DNA from: Metallosphaera yellowstonensis MK1
GTDB lineage: Archaea; Thermoproteota; Thermoprotei_A; Sulfolobales; Sulfolobaceae
Length of the DNA stretch: 64,000 nt
NCBI RefSeq assembly: GCF_000243315.1
Contig: NZ_JH597761.1
Location: 533,440 to 597,439 of the forward strand
Direction of reading: 5' to 3'
Positions 45,279 through 53,419 of the stretch are shown piece after piece; the stretch's first letter is position 1, and the number at the start of each line of letters is the position of its first letter. The translations under genes and the position numbers were made by a program. The notes under the pieces are model-generated. The model saw nothing but the letters and a program-made list of their open reading frames with translations. It made no database searches and was not told the DNA's origin.

Positions 45279-46215
45279 TTCCGATCACCGTGAGGATCAA
45301 GGATATTAGGGATAGCACTAAGGCCACGGCGAGGAAGTCCTGAACCTTGAACAGTCTGAACTTGGCCAAGCTGGTCTCCACAACCAGGGTCACGAGGATG
45401 AGCACCATCCACTTTAGGAACATGACTCCTAGGTCCAGGATCGCCCCCAGGGGACCCGTGAGGAGACCCCAGGGTAGGAGAAACACGTTGAGGAAGACCG
45501 ACCCCAACAGGTAGGACTTGATGTAGCTCCCCCACCTAAGTAACATTAGTCCCTTACCGCTATACTCGTAGACCAGGCTGTCGTCTATCATCCCCATCTC
45601 GCTCATGCCTGAGCTCTCTAGAGGTAACCTCCCGGTCTCGAAGAGCCACAACATGTAGAAGGCCACAGTCGCTGATACGTGGGGGAGGAAGAGGTAATGA
45701 CCCAACGACTGGACGTACTGCATGGTGACGTAAGGGTTATTGGTCCCCGTGATCAGGGCCACTGCTATGAACACCGTGAGGAGGGTAGCCTCTCCCAGGT
45801 AAGAGAACGAGAGGGCCCTACTCACGCCCAGGGTCACTAGGTTACTTGAGCTCTCCATGGCCTCATACACCTTGATGAATCCAGCCAGGGAGAAAAGGAG
45901 GGCCCCTCCCAAGAAGTCCACGGTGGGAGTGAATATCACGGGCCTAGGGTAGACCACAGGTATGACGAAGGATATGAGTAAGTATATGGAGAACACTAGA
46001 TACGGCCCGTTCAAGAAGATGTTGCCAGCGTTCCTGGGCAACAGGGTCTCCTTCCTGGACAGCTTTACGAGGTCGTAATAGGGTTGCAGGACGCTGGGCC
46101 CCCTCCTGCCCTCGACCACGGCCTTCAACCTATCCAGTATTCCGGCGTAGAGTGGGGAAAGGAGTAACACCCCAAGTACTTGGGTTATGGTTTCCGAGAT
46201 CACATCCCAGCTCAT
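45271..46215 (-). CDS. HyfC/NuoH-like membrane subunit
   Basis: About 314 residues from ATG 46215, chosen because it overlaps the stop of the upstream gene by 4 bp. Helices match the NuoH/HycD/HyfC family: GILDRLKAVVEGRRGPSVLQ and PYYDLVKLSRKETLLP in the first cytoplasmic loop, later AFYMLWLFETGRLPLESSGM and EMGMIDDSLVYEYSGKGLML. In complex I this subunit links the quinone cavity to the proton channels; here it would join the peripheral arm to the antiporter-like subunits. Confidence 0.9.
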   Translation of the reverse strand: MSWDVISETITQVLGVLLLSPLYAGILDRLKAVVEGRRGPSVLQPYYDLVKLSRKETLLPRNAGNIFLNGPYLVFSIYLLISFVIPVVYPRPVIFTPTVDFLGGALLFSLAGFIKVYEAMESSSNLVTLGVSRALSFSYLGEATLLTVFIAVALITGTNNPYVTMQYVQSLGHYLFLPHVSATVAFYMLWLFETGRLPLESSGMSEMGMIDDSLVYEYSGKGLMLLRWGSYIKSYLLGSVFLNVFLLPWGLLTGPLGAILDLGVMFLKWMVLILVTLVVETSLAKFRLFKVQDFLAVALVLSLISLILTVIGNG

Positions 46216-47951
46216 AGGAACACCACCAGGATAACCACGATGAATGCTAGGATCATGTAGATCATGTACCAAGATATGGAGCTGTTCATGTAAGCCCTCG
46301 AGAACGCCCTGGAGAACCTGACGTAACCCCTGACCAGTTGCAATATGGCCCTCCAGAACACGTCTGCACTGGTCTCCACAGCGCCCTTCCTAGTCCTCAA
46401 GACAAATCTCAGCATGAGCCTTATGTTGTTGGCCATCCCGAAGGAGGTGTAGGTTAACCTCCTCCCGGAGCCGTTATCCCAGGGATCCACGGTCCTAACC
46501 CTCCTCCTCCCCGAGGCCAGGTACGTGATCAGGGAGAGGATGGGGAGGATGATTAACACGTACAAGGGAGATATCCCTCCGAAGGAACCTCCAGAGTAAC
46601 CGCTTGGGATCAAGGAATTGCTGAACATTCCTAGGCTCGCTGCTCCCGCCATCTCGGGAGACAGGAGGTAGCTCAGGAGTGCCAAGACCGGCATCAGGAC
46701 CCCAATGAGGAGGACCAACCTCCCCCTCTCTCCACCCCTAGGCCTGACCAGGGAGGTGAAGGAGGTGAACCTGGCCATGGCTCCCGTGGCGAACCCCTCT
46801 CCCATGCCCACCATGACGCCAGCCAGGAGGGGAATCAGGCCCAGGATGCCCCTCACCGAGATACTCTCCATGAAGAGTGTCTCCAGTAATGACCACACTG
46901 CCACTCCGCCCACGGTGGGGAGGAGGCCTGACATTGAAGCAGTGAGCAACGTAGTCCCTATCTCAAGCGAGAAGCTCCTCTCCGTACTGAGGGTGGACAT
47001 GGACTCGCCGTGAACGTAACCCGTAACCAAGAAGAGACCGGTCTTGGCGAGCGAGTGAGCTACGACGTAGACCATGAGGGAGAACTGGGCGAAGGCCTTG
47101 AGGACTGGGTCAGCTGAGAGCTCCAGGGAGCCTAAGGCTGTCAGGATGGCCCCGTTATTCTCAATGGTACTGAAGGCGAGCATTCCCTTCATGTGGTCGG
47201 AGACGTAGGAGTAGAGGGCACCGAAGAGCACTGAGAACGCGCCTATCAAGATCAACACGCCTCCGAGTGCCTGTGTCTGAGGACAGAGGGACATCATCTT
47301 GTATATCCCGTACACTCCAGCCAAGGTCATGGAGGCACTGAGGACTGAGGAGAGGCTCGGCTTTGCGTTACCGTGGGCTATGGGGAGCCACTCCACCACA
47401 AGGAAGGGAAATATGCCCATCTTCACCGTGAAACCGAACGTCGTGAACCAGAGGGGCAAGGTATCGGTGAGGGTGTGGAACAGGAAGGTCCCCGTCTCTT
47501 GGTAGGCGAGGATGAACCCTGCAATCAACAGAACCGTGCTCACCTCACCGAAGGCCAGGAACGTATACCCTGGCCTCCACTCCCTCCTGTACACACCTAT
47601 GGAGGCGTAGGCGAAGAGGGTCATCAGTTCCCAACCTGTCAGGAACTCCAGGTAGTTCTGGGAGAGTAAGGTGATCATGATGCCCAACAAAGTTCCTGAG
47701 AAGGTCAGGGAATACCACCTCTCCCTATCGTGGAGGGCAGAGAACGTGGAGGAGAACAACCAAACGAGGCCGGAGACCACGTAAAAGACCCTGAACTCGC
47801 CTGAGTAGAGGCCGTAGAGTATGAAGAGAGACGAGGATATCGCAGCGACCACGTGGGAAGCCCTGGCACTCCACAGAGAAAGTGCCAGAGCCGTGATCAT
47901 GGTGAGTAGGGTTACGATCTCAAGGTAAAACTTGTCGATCTGCAGGTACAT
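46212..47951 (-). CDS. HyfB-like antiporter-type membrane subunit
   Basis: About 579 residues of the proton-translocating NuoL/M/N family; ATG 47951 is preferred (a GTG at 47963 is possible). About 15 helices. Key residues are visible: Glu in FLTGWELMTLFAYAS, Lys in FGFTVKMGIFPF, VEWLPIAHGNAKPSLSSVLS, FSTIENNGAILTALGS and VYVVAHSLAKTGLFLVTGYV. The C-terminal stretch LTYTSFGMANNIRLMLRFVL is typical of HyfB. With the 49661 gene the complex has two antiporter-type subunits. Confidence 0.9.
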   Translation of the reverse strand: MYLQIDKFYLEIVTLLTMITALALSLWSARASHVVAAISSSLFILYGLYSGEFRVFYVVSGLVWLFSSTFSALHDRERWYSLTFSGTLLGIMITLLSQNYLEFLTGWELMTLFAYASIGVYRREWRPGYTFLAFGEVSTVLLIAGFILAYQETGTFLFHTLTDTLPLWFTTFGFTVKMGIFPFLVVEWLPIAHGNAKPSLSSVLSASMTLAGVYGIYKMMSLCPQTQALGGVLILIGAFSVLFGALYSYVSDHMKGMLAFSTIENNGAILTALGSLELSADPVLKAFAQFSLMVYVVAHSLAKTGLFLVTGYVHGESMSTLSTERSFSLEIGTTLLTASMSGLLPTVGGVAVWSLLETLFMESISVRGILGLIPLLAGVMVGMGEGFATGAMARFTSFTSLVRPRGGERGRLVLLIGVLMPVLALLSYLLSPEMAGAASLGMFSNSLIPSGYSGGSFGGISPLYVLIILPILSLITYLASGRRRVRTVDPWDNGSGRRLTYTSFGMANNIRLMLRFVLRTRKGAVETSADVFWRAILQLVRGYVRFSRAFSRAYMNSSISWYMIYMILAFIVVILVVFL

Positions 47952-47952
47952 A

Positions 47953-48558
47953 TCACTCACCACTCTTTGCCTCCACGAGGGCCCTCAGGATCGACTCCGG
48001 TGTGGGAGGACAACCGGGGATCACCACGTCTCCCCTGATGTCCGGGGGCATCCCCAGGATACCACCGCTCACTGCACAGACCCCCAGCAGTATCACCAAC
48101 TTGGGCTCAGGCATGGCGTCGTAGGCCCTCCTCAACACCTCCTCCATCTTGGGAGTCATGACCCCCATGACCACCAACGCGTCCGCGTGCCTGGGAGTGT
48201 TGGTGAGGAATATCCCGAACCTGGTCATGTCGTGCTGGGGAGAGGCGATGAGCCTGAACTCCAAGTTGCAGCCCCCGCAGGTCCCCACGTCTATGGGGTA
48301 GAGGTAGAAGGACCTCCTGAAGGATGGCTCACTCCTCTTCACCTGAGCCTGCACGGATCTCCCCGTGGGTGACAGGATCGGCTCGCAGGCCCTGCAGAAT
48401 ATGCACCTGTTGGGATCCCACCTATCCTCCTTCAAAGCGTCGGTCGGACACTTCACCTCTCCCTCTTTGCTACGGTGAAGCTCTGAGGGCCACTGGACCT
48501 GGGGGAACTCCTTTTCCGTCAGTATCCCCCTCCTGATACCTCTCAAGAACCAATTCAT
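47953..48558 (-). CDS. NuoB/HyfI-like [4Fe-4S] subunit fused to a short ferredoxin-like domain
   Basis: 201 residues. Residues 1-70 form a reduced ferredoxin domain like HycF: CPTDALKEDRWDPNRCIFC followed by RACEP gives four cysteines for one cluster. The rest is NuoB-like with all expected N2-type ligands: GTCGGCNLEF, LLGVCAVSGGI and IPGCPPTPES. It passes electrons between clusters and the large subunit. Overlaps its neighbour genes by 4 bp at the start. Fusion of a HycF-like module to HyfI is unusual. Confidence 0.88.
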   Translation of the reverse strand: MNWFLRGIRRGILTEKEFPQVQWPSELHRSKEGEVKCPTDALKEDRWDPNRCIFCRACEPILSPTGRSVQAQVKRSEPSFRRSFYLYPIDVGTCGGCNLEFRLIASPQHDMTRFGIFLTNTPRHADALVVMGVMTPKMEEVLRRAYDAMPEPKLVILLGVCAVSGGILGMPPDIRGDVVIPGCPPTPESILRALVEAKSGE

Positions 48559-49664
48559 GAAATGGACACCTCAGCCTCAGAGATCCATATTCCGAAACTC
48601 TCCCAATTGAAGGGGAAGTCTGTGAAAATGTTTTCCGGCATCGACCTCAGGAAGAGGAGAATGTTGATCCTGGAGGGAGGGAGGAGGTGCAGTTCCTTGA
48701 TACTCCCCTGCTCAACTTGAACCATGTAAGCCAGGTCACCTGAGGGACTCTCCACTCTCCCTATCCCTCTCCCTTCCCTCAAGGGTAGCTCGAACCTCCT
48801 GGGCTTCACCTCCACCCCCTCCAGTATCTTGAGGGATACCTCTATCTCCTCTAACCTGACCAACATCCTGGAGAAAGCGTCGCCCTTACTCTCAGTGACT
48901 ATCTTGAAGCCGTGGTCCCTGTACTTGAGTTCTGGAACCTCCAACCTAGCGTCATAACTGAACCCAGCTGCCCTCGCCGCCGGACCTATTGCCCAGTCCT
49001 CCTTGACCACGCCGTTCCCCTGAAGCCTGTCTATGAAGATCCTGTTGCTCAGCAAGTCCCTCAACTCCTCCACGTCGATCCTGGGCAAGTGCAGTCCCTG
49101 ACACCTGCTCTCGCCCAGGTAATTCGCCCCCAGGAAGTACCTGTGACCACAGGAACGTGAGATGGCCCTGTTGACCTCCTCCACATAGTAGAGTAGCCTA
49201 TACGTAGGGACGAGGAACGAGGCCGCCTCGGCGAGCCTCTGTATTACCAGGAGGTTGTTCCTTATCCTCTCCAACTCCAGTTGCGCTATCCTGGACTCCA
49301 CGACCTCCTCTGGAGGTGACACCCCCAGTGCGTTCTCAACTGCGGTGAGGAAGGCTATGGTGTGAGAGGCAGCGAAGGGAACATTGATCCTCTCCACCTT
49401 GAACAGAACGTCCCGGAGAGGGAGCCCTCCAACTTTGATGTGTCTCGTCTTGTAACTGAGGGCCCTAACGTCCTCTATACTCTCTCCATATGTGAGTATA
49501 TCGAAAGCGACGCTCTCCAGAAGTCCTCCAGCAGAGGGACCGTAGAGGAAGCTGAAGGATCCATAACCCCCTTCACCGATAGTGGGATGGGAATACTTAC
49601 ACGGGCCCTCCACTAGCCCCTCTGAGGTCAGACAGTGAGATCCCAGGTCACCTATTATCCTCAA
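48555..49664 (-). CDS. HyfG/NuoD-like large subunit lacking all NiFe-ligand cysteines
   Basis: 369 residues homologous to the large subunit of group 4 hydrogenases and to NuoD (FLYGPSAGGLLESVAFDILT, HRYFLGANYLG, KEDWAIGPAARAAGFSYDAR). Where hydrogenases have RICGxC the sequence is VERINVPFAASHTIAF, and where they have DPCxxC it is FGIWISEAEV, so no Ni-Fe centre can form. The protein must do something other than make hydrogen, as in complex I or the Ehr (energy-converting hydrogenase-related) complexes. Overlaps both neighbours by 4 bp. Confidence 0.88.
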   Translation of the reverse strand: MRIIGDLGSHCLTSEGLVEGPCKYSHPTIGEGGYGSFSFLYGPSAGGLLESVAFDILTYGESIEDVRALSYKTRHIKVGGLPLRDVLFKVERINVPFAASHTIAFLTAVENALGVSPPEEVVESRIAQLELERIRNNLLVIQRLAEAASFLVPTYRLLYYVEEVNRAISRSCGHRYFLGANYLGESRCQGLHLPRIDVEELRDLLSNRIFIDRLQGNGVVKEDWAIGPAARAAGFSYDARLEVPELKYRDHGFKIVTESKGDAFSRMLVRLEEIEVSLKILEGVEVKPRRFELPLREGRGIGRVESPSGDLAYMVQVEQGSIKELHLLPPSRINILLFLRSMPENIFTDFPFNWESFGIWISEAEVSIS

Positions 49665-50962
49665 GGCAAACCACCCATGACGAGGTATAAACCTATCCCT
49701 AAGGACGCCAGTGCCACAAGGAGCCCCAACGCCCCCAGCCTCCTTTCCTCCCTAAAAGTTCCACCGCCCTTGAAGATCATCCTCGAGACGTGGTAGTTCA
49801 CCGAGATGAACGCTATGCCCAGAGAGAACAGGGAGATCCAGAACTGTGCAACCATTTGACTCCTCAGGACGTCCAAGAGGATTAGGAACTCCCCGAAGAA
49901 GTTCCCGAAGGGTGGGGCCCCGGTGACAGCGAGGGATGAGGTGAGCAGGCCTGTGGAGATCACCGGTGACGAAATCAGGCCGTACTCGGAGATCTCCTTG
50001 GAGTTCACCGCCTTCAGGATAGCTCCCGAGACGTAGAACGCCCCAGCCTTAGAGAAGGCATGAGAGAGGAGGAGAATTATCACGCCCTCATTGGAGTTGG
50101 CAGCGACCCCCAGCACTGCCAGACTCATGTTCTCGATGGTAGAGTACGCGAACAGCCTCTTGTAATATCTCTGGCTGGCCATCATTAGTGAGGCGATGAG
50201 CACGGACACGGTGGAGACCCAACTGTAGATTGGCTCCAGGGGAGCTATGCTGTAGACCACGTGGAGTATGTAAACCGCCACGGGGAGGAGGACACCGGAG
50301 AAAAGGGCACTCACGGCCGGAGGTGCCTCACTGTGAGCATCTGGGAGCCAGGTGTTCACAGGGAATAGACCGGCCTTCGTGCCGAATCCCATGAGGGCTA
50401 TTACCGAGGCCAAGGTGAAAAGGAGCGAGACGTGGGGGTACAGTATGGAGGATATCTGAAGCGTGTGAAGGCCGTAATAAAACAGGATAACTGAGATGAA
50501 CGCAAAGGTCACTCCAGTTGAGACTAGGATCACGTACCTCCAGCCAGCCTCTAGGGCCTCATGGGTTCCCTCGAACGTCACCAATAGCACGGAGGAGATA
50601 GTTGTCGCCTCCAGTCCAACCCACATTAGACCCAGGTTGTTCACTATGAGTGTGAAGAACATGGACGCAGAGAACGTGTTTAGGAAGTAGTAATAATTCC
50701 TCTCCCTCTCCCTGGTGGGTGTTTCGTAAAGGGCTGAATACAAAGTCGAGGTGAAATAAACGCCAGCCACCATGACCAGGAAGTACCACGTGAACCTAGT
50801 TACGTAAAGTGAGGGCGTGACCACCGGAAGGTTAAGGTAGGTGAGGATAGAGAGGATTAAGGTCAAAGTAGACGAGACCAAGCTAGCGTACTTTATCCTC
50901 CATATGAAAGCATTGCTCAGGAGAGGAACTATCACCAGGAACGATTCCGTCAGGCCTGTCAT
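49661..50962 (-). CDS. HyfF-like antiporter-type membrane subunit
   Basis: 433 residues of the NuoL/M/N family, about 13 helices. Characteristic segments are NNLGLMWVGLEATTISSVLL, FGTKAGLFPVNTWLPDAHSE (Lys and the conserved HSEAP), YSTIENMSLAVLGVAANSN and LLLSHAFSKAGAFYVSGAIL. First full gene of the seven-gene minus-strand operon 50962-44282. The ATG at 50962 follows a TAGG that closes a short upstream reading frame. Confidence 0.88.
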   Translation of the reverse strand: MTGLTESFLVIVPLLSNAFIWRIKYASLVSSTLTLILSILTYLNLPVVTPSLYVTRFTWYFLVMVAGVYFTSTLYSALYETPTRERERNYYYFLNTFSASMFFTLIVNNLGLMWVGLEATTISSVLLVTFEGTHEALEAGWRYVILVSTGVTFAFISVILFYYGLHTLQISSILYPHVSLLFTLASVIALMGFGTKAGLFPVNTWLPDAHSEAPPAVSALFSGVLLPVAVYILHVVYSIAPLEPIYSWVSTVSVLIASLMMASQRYYKRLFAYSTIENMSLAVLGVAANSNEGVIILLLSHAFSKAGAFYVSGAILKAVNSKEISEYGLISSPVISTGLLTSSLAVTGAPPFGNFFGEFLILLDVLRSQMVAQFWISLFSLGIAFISVNYHVSRMIFKGGGTFREERRLGALGLLVALASLGIGLYLVMGGLP

Positions 50963-50986
50963 CCTATCTCACCTGCATGAGATAGG
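50963..50986. promoter_or_regulatory. Inverted repeat immediately before the hydrogenase-like operon start
   Basis: cctatctca at 50963-50971 and tgagatagg at 50978-50986 are perfect 9-base inverted arms with a 6-base loop, directly abutting the ATG at 50962. It could be an operator, or a hairpin in the message that hides the start codon. Confidence 0.5.
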
Positions 50987-51062
50987 CGTCATCAGCCCTC
51001 ATGATTCCGGCGGTTTGGGCTATGAGCCCAGGGGGACGCCATCCCCCGTCCTCTTCGGACAG
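50964..51062 (-). CDS. Possible small protein upstream of the operon, unusual start
   Basis: The frame closing with TAG one base before the HyfF-like ATG reads EEDGGWRPPGLIAQTAGIMR and ADDAYLMQVR, with good codon character. A TATA-like ctttttaaga box at 51082-51092 would start transcription near 51060, where only a CTG or GTC codon is available. An internal ATG gives a 12-residue peptide. It may be a small subunit, a leader peptide or the end of a lost gene. Confidence 0.3.
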   Translation of the reverse strand: MSEEDGGWRPPGLIAQTAGIMRADDAYLMQVR

Positions 51063-51107
51063 GTAATTAGAGACCCTCCTTCTTAAAAAGTTGACTATGA
51101 ATATCTA

Positions 51108-51439
51108 GTGCCGTACTCAACAGTTTGAGATAAACAGTAAAGTCTTATTATTTGTTAGAAGAGATAAATATGGCCATACCAGATGGGGAAGGGGTTCGGG
51201 CTTCTTTGAATTTTCATGAATTTGTATCCAATCCTCAGCCCTTGAGCTTCACAGGAGTCGCGGGGAAACCCGTTACCCCTCCGCCCCCTTAGCGGGGTAA
51301 CCTAAACCCACATACTCCCAGTGGGAGTGAGAAAGAGGTGGGGAAACCCGCACATCTTGAGGGAGATGTTGAGGGACGCGTTGAGTTGCCTGTCCAGGGT
51401 GAAACCGCACCTCTCACACCTGAAAGTCCTACCTTCCGG
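51108..51439. mobile_element. Rearranged IS607-type remnant: left end followed by inverted right end
   Basis: 51108-51150 (gccgtactcaacagtttgag) is a left end in plus orientation. 51191-51439 is the right end plus the tnpB zinc-ribbon codons in minus orientation (reading GLTFRCERCGF-like). The two parts point toward each other, so an inversion or a composite of two insertions has occurred. Interrupted at 51440 by ISC1217-like copy 4. Confidence 0.65.
51191..51300 (-). ncRNA. Predicted omega-RNA scaffold and right end, copy D
   Basis: Minus-strand homologue of 43472-43585, with gctaagggggcggaggggta, the core caagggctgagga and the end gaagcccgaacccc at 51191. Would-be guide on the minus strand: ttccccatctggtatggcca. 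Only the last codons of a tnpB remain next to it. Confidence 0.5.
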
Positions 51440-52473
51440 CAGCAGTTATGGGACTTTAACGTAACTTAAAGATTTTCATCAGCCCCGGCAGTCCGCCTAA
51501 ACGACGTTCAAGAACATGAGGAACGCCCCCACGCTCCCCAGGTTCGGCTCCCCCACCAGCTCCCTGACGACATTGTTGATGGTGAACCCACCTCATCCTC
51601 CAGGCCTCCTCGACTTCCTCGCTGAGCGAGAGGTCGGTAGTGTAGAGGTACCTCCTTGCATGTGTCCCGGAGGAGTCACGTTTATGTTCCCAGACGAGCG
51701 ACTTCACCGTAATCACTCGGCCGGTCAGGGTCAGGGAGGTGAAGTAGACTCCGGGGGTATCCCACCGGGAGGTGTCCCTCCTCGAGGGTGTCCTGGCCGA
51801 CCCTGGGCTCGGTTGGACTTGAGCCTTGACACCACGTTGTCCGTCACGAGCTTCTCGGACAGTACTGGAGTCGAAGACGACCCTGGACACGCGGAAGCGC
51901 TCCTTGAGCACGTCCAACATCTCGCCACGTCGATCTTGGTCTTGAACTCGTTGACCCTCACAAATCCAACATCTTCCTCACGGTGTAGGGGAAACCATGA
52001 ACGTCCTGTCCGAGGTTTACTATGGCGACCGTGAGGAGCTTGGTCCTCTCGAACCTCCCGTGGGTGTGGCAGTAGATCCAGTAGTTCTCAGGGGCTCACG
52101 TCGTCCTGGAGCGTTGTGGTCCACGGTATCGTCCACTATGACGATCTGACCCTTCACCAGCCTGACAGGACCTCCGCGCGTCGTCAAGTTCTCCCAACGC
52201 CTCCAGTAGGTTTGAGTAGTCCAACCAGAACGTCTCGGCAGCGTCATTCACGCTGGCCCTCCCACCCGTCAGGATCATGAGGACTAGCGCCAGTTAACCT
52301 TCCTGCTCCTCCCCTTCCCCCTCACCACTCCCAACCTGTTGACCTCCCTGACCGGCCTCTCCCTAGCCAACTCGATCAGTCCTTCCGCACCTTTTCAGCA
52401 GGACGACGTCGAAAAACTTCTCGCTAATACCGACTTTTTCGTATTACCTCCCTAAGATTCCCATAACCGCAGT
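51440..52473 (-). mobile_element. ISC1217-like insertion sequence, copy 4
   Basis: Ends cagcagttatgggactttaa at 51440 and cccataaccgcagt near 52473. Inserted in or joined to the zinc-ribbon part of a tnpB remnant. Internally shorter than copy 3. Confidence 0.85.
51456..52390 (-). pseudogene. ISC1217-like transposase pseudogene
   Basis: Read from a probable GTG at 52390 to the stop at 51456 after GLMKIFKLR. The frame is lost after the VDHNAPG segment and again at VVFDSSTV, the same two places as copies 2 and 3. There is also a deletion around the expected third acidic residue. Confidence 0.8.
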
Positions 52474-52530
52474 GATTACTTACACCCCAATCGTTACATG
52501 GGAACACTCCCAGGGTGACCTTTCCGTTAC

Positions 52531-52821
52531 CTACTGAAACTGCTTGAGTACATCCAGGTATCTCTTCACTGTATCCCTTCCCTTGTCCGTTATCTCTGCA
52601 ATTGTTCTCGGACCGCTCACTGTGAACTGCTTCCTCACCCTTATCAGTCCTGCCTCCTCCAACACCTGTAAGTGGGCGAATAGAGAGCTCTTGGGCAGTT
52701 CTGTTATCTTGAGCAGGTCGGAGAAAGTCAACTTATTCGCAACGTAGAGGGATAGTAAAGTCCCCAACCTGGCTGAGTTGGAGAGCACTGGGTTGGTGGT
52801 GAGTTCCCTGATCCTCTCCAA
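52531..52821 (-). CDS. Winged helix-turn-helix regulator (MarR/HTH_34-like)
   Basis: 96 residues, TTG start at 52821, 7 bp after the preceding gene. Helix-turn-helix in NKLTFSDLLKITELPKSSLF, wing in GLIRVRKQFTVSGPRTIAEI, then a helical end DTVKRYLDVLKQF. It resembles small archaeal repressors that control the ABC operons they sit in. Last gene of the operon 54993-52531. Confidence 0.8.
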   Translation of the reverse strand: MERIRELTTNPVLSNSARLGTLLSLYVANKLTFSDLLKITELPKSSLFAHLQVLEEAGLIRVRKQFTVSGPRTIAEITDKGRDTVKRYLDVLKQFQ

Positions 52822-52828
52822 CTTGTCA

Positions 52829-53419
52829 TCAGACGTCCTCTATCACCTCGCTTAGGGAGGAGTAGCCTGAGAAGATCCAAACCACGGACATCACGAGATA
52901 CGGGGCCTCTGAGTACGGCAAGGGTAGGAACCAGACAAACATGGAGATGGAGAAGGTAACCATAGTCAACAGGTCATAATACCTGAACCTCGCGAAGGAG
53001 GCCGTGTAATAGATGTAGTAGTCCACCGTAGATGTGTACAACGACAGACCCAGGATCAGGAGGTAATTGAACCCAGGTTCGTACCCCAGGACAAGCATCA
53101 CAAATCCCGCTAACATGAGGACTATCAGCAATGAGACACGTCTCCTACTCTTCCATCCGATGAGTTCTTTGTATCTCCTCAACTTCTTTCCCATGTCCAT
53201 GAAGAAGTAACTTGTGAGGGTGAGATAGGGGATGAGGGTGAGGATGTAAGGTAAAGGATTTTCCAGGAGGGATGGAGGAGTGAGGATGTAAAGGACCCCT
53301 ATCACCAGGGGGTAGGTGCTCCACAGGAGGTAGTACTTACCGAGGGTCTTCCTTATTATCCTCCTGGTTGCCCTCCGGGCTATCTCCTTTGCCTCCTCAA
53401 CGGACTTCATTCTCCTCAC
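52829..53419 (-). CDS. Polytopic membrane protein of the ABC operon
   Basis: 196 residues: a basic amphipathic N-terminus (EEAKEIARRATRRIIRKTLG) followed by about five or six helices. Start overlaps the ATPase gene's stop by 4 bp. Family not recognised. It may be an accessory subunit of the exporter or a partner of the adjacent winged-helix regulator. Confidence 0.7.
   Translation of the reverse strand: MRRMKSVEEAKEIARRATRRIIRKTLGKYYLLWSTYPLVIGVLYILTPPSLLENPLPYILTLIPYLTLTSYFFMDMGKKLRRYKELIGWKSRRRVSLLIVLMLAGFVMLVLGYEPGFNYLLILGLSLYTSTVDYYIYYTASFARFRYYDLLTMVTFSISMFVWFLPLPYSEAPYLVMSVVWIFSGYSSLSEVIEDV

Noticed and set aside
47932-48372. 146-residue plus-strand open frame opposite the NuoB-like gene
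   Set aside because: His- and Pro-rich antisense shadow of a well-supported iron-sulfur subunit.
48555-49664. Functional NiFe hydrogenase catalytic subunit
   Set aside because: All four ligand cysteines are replaced.
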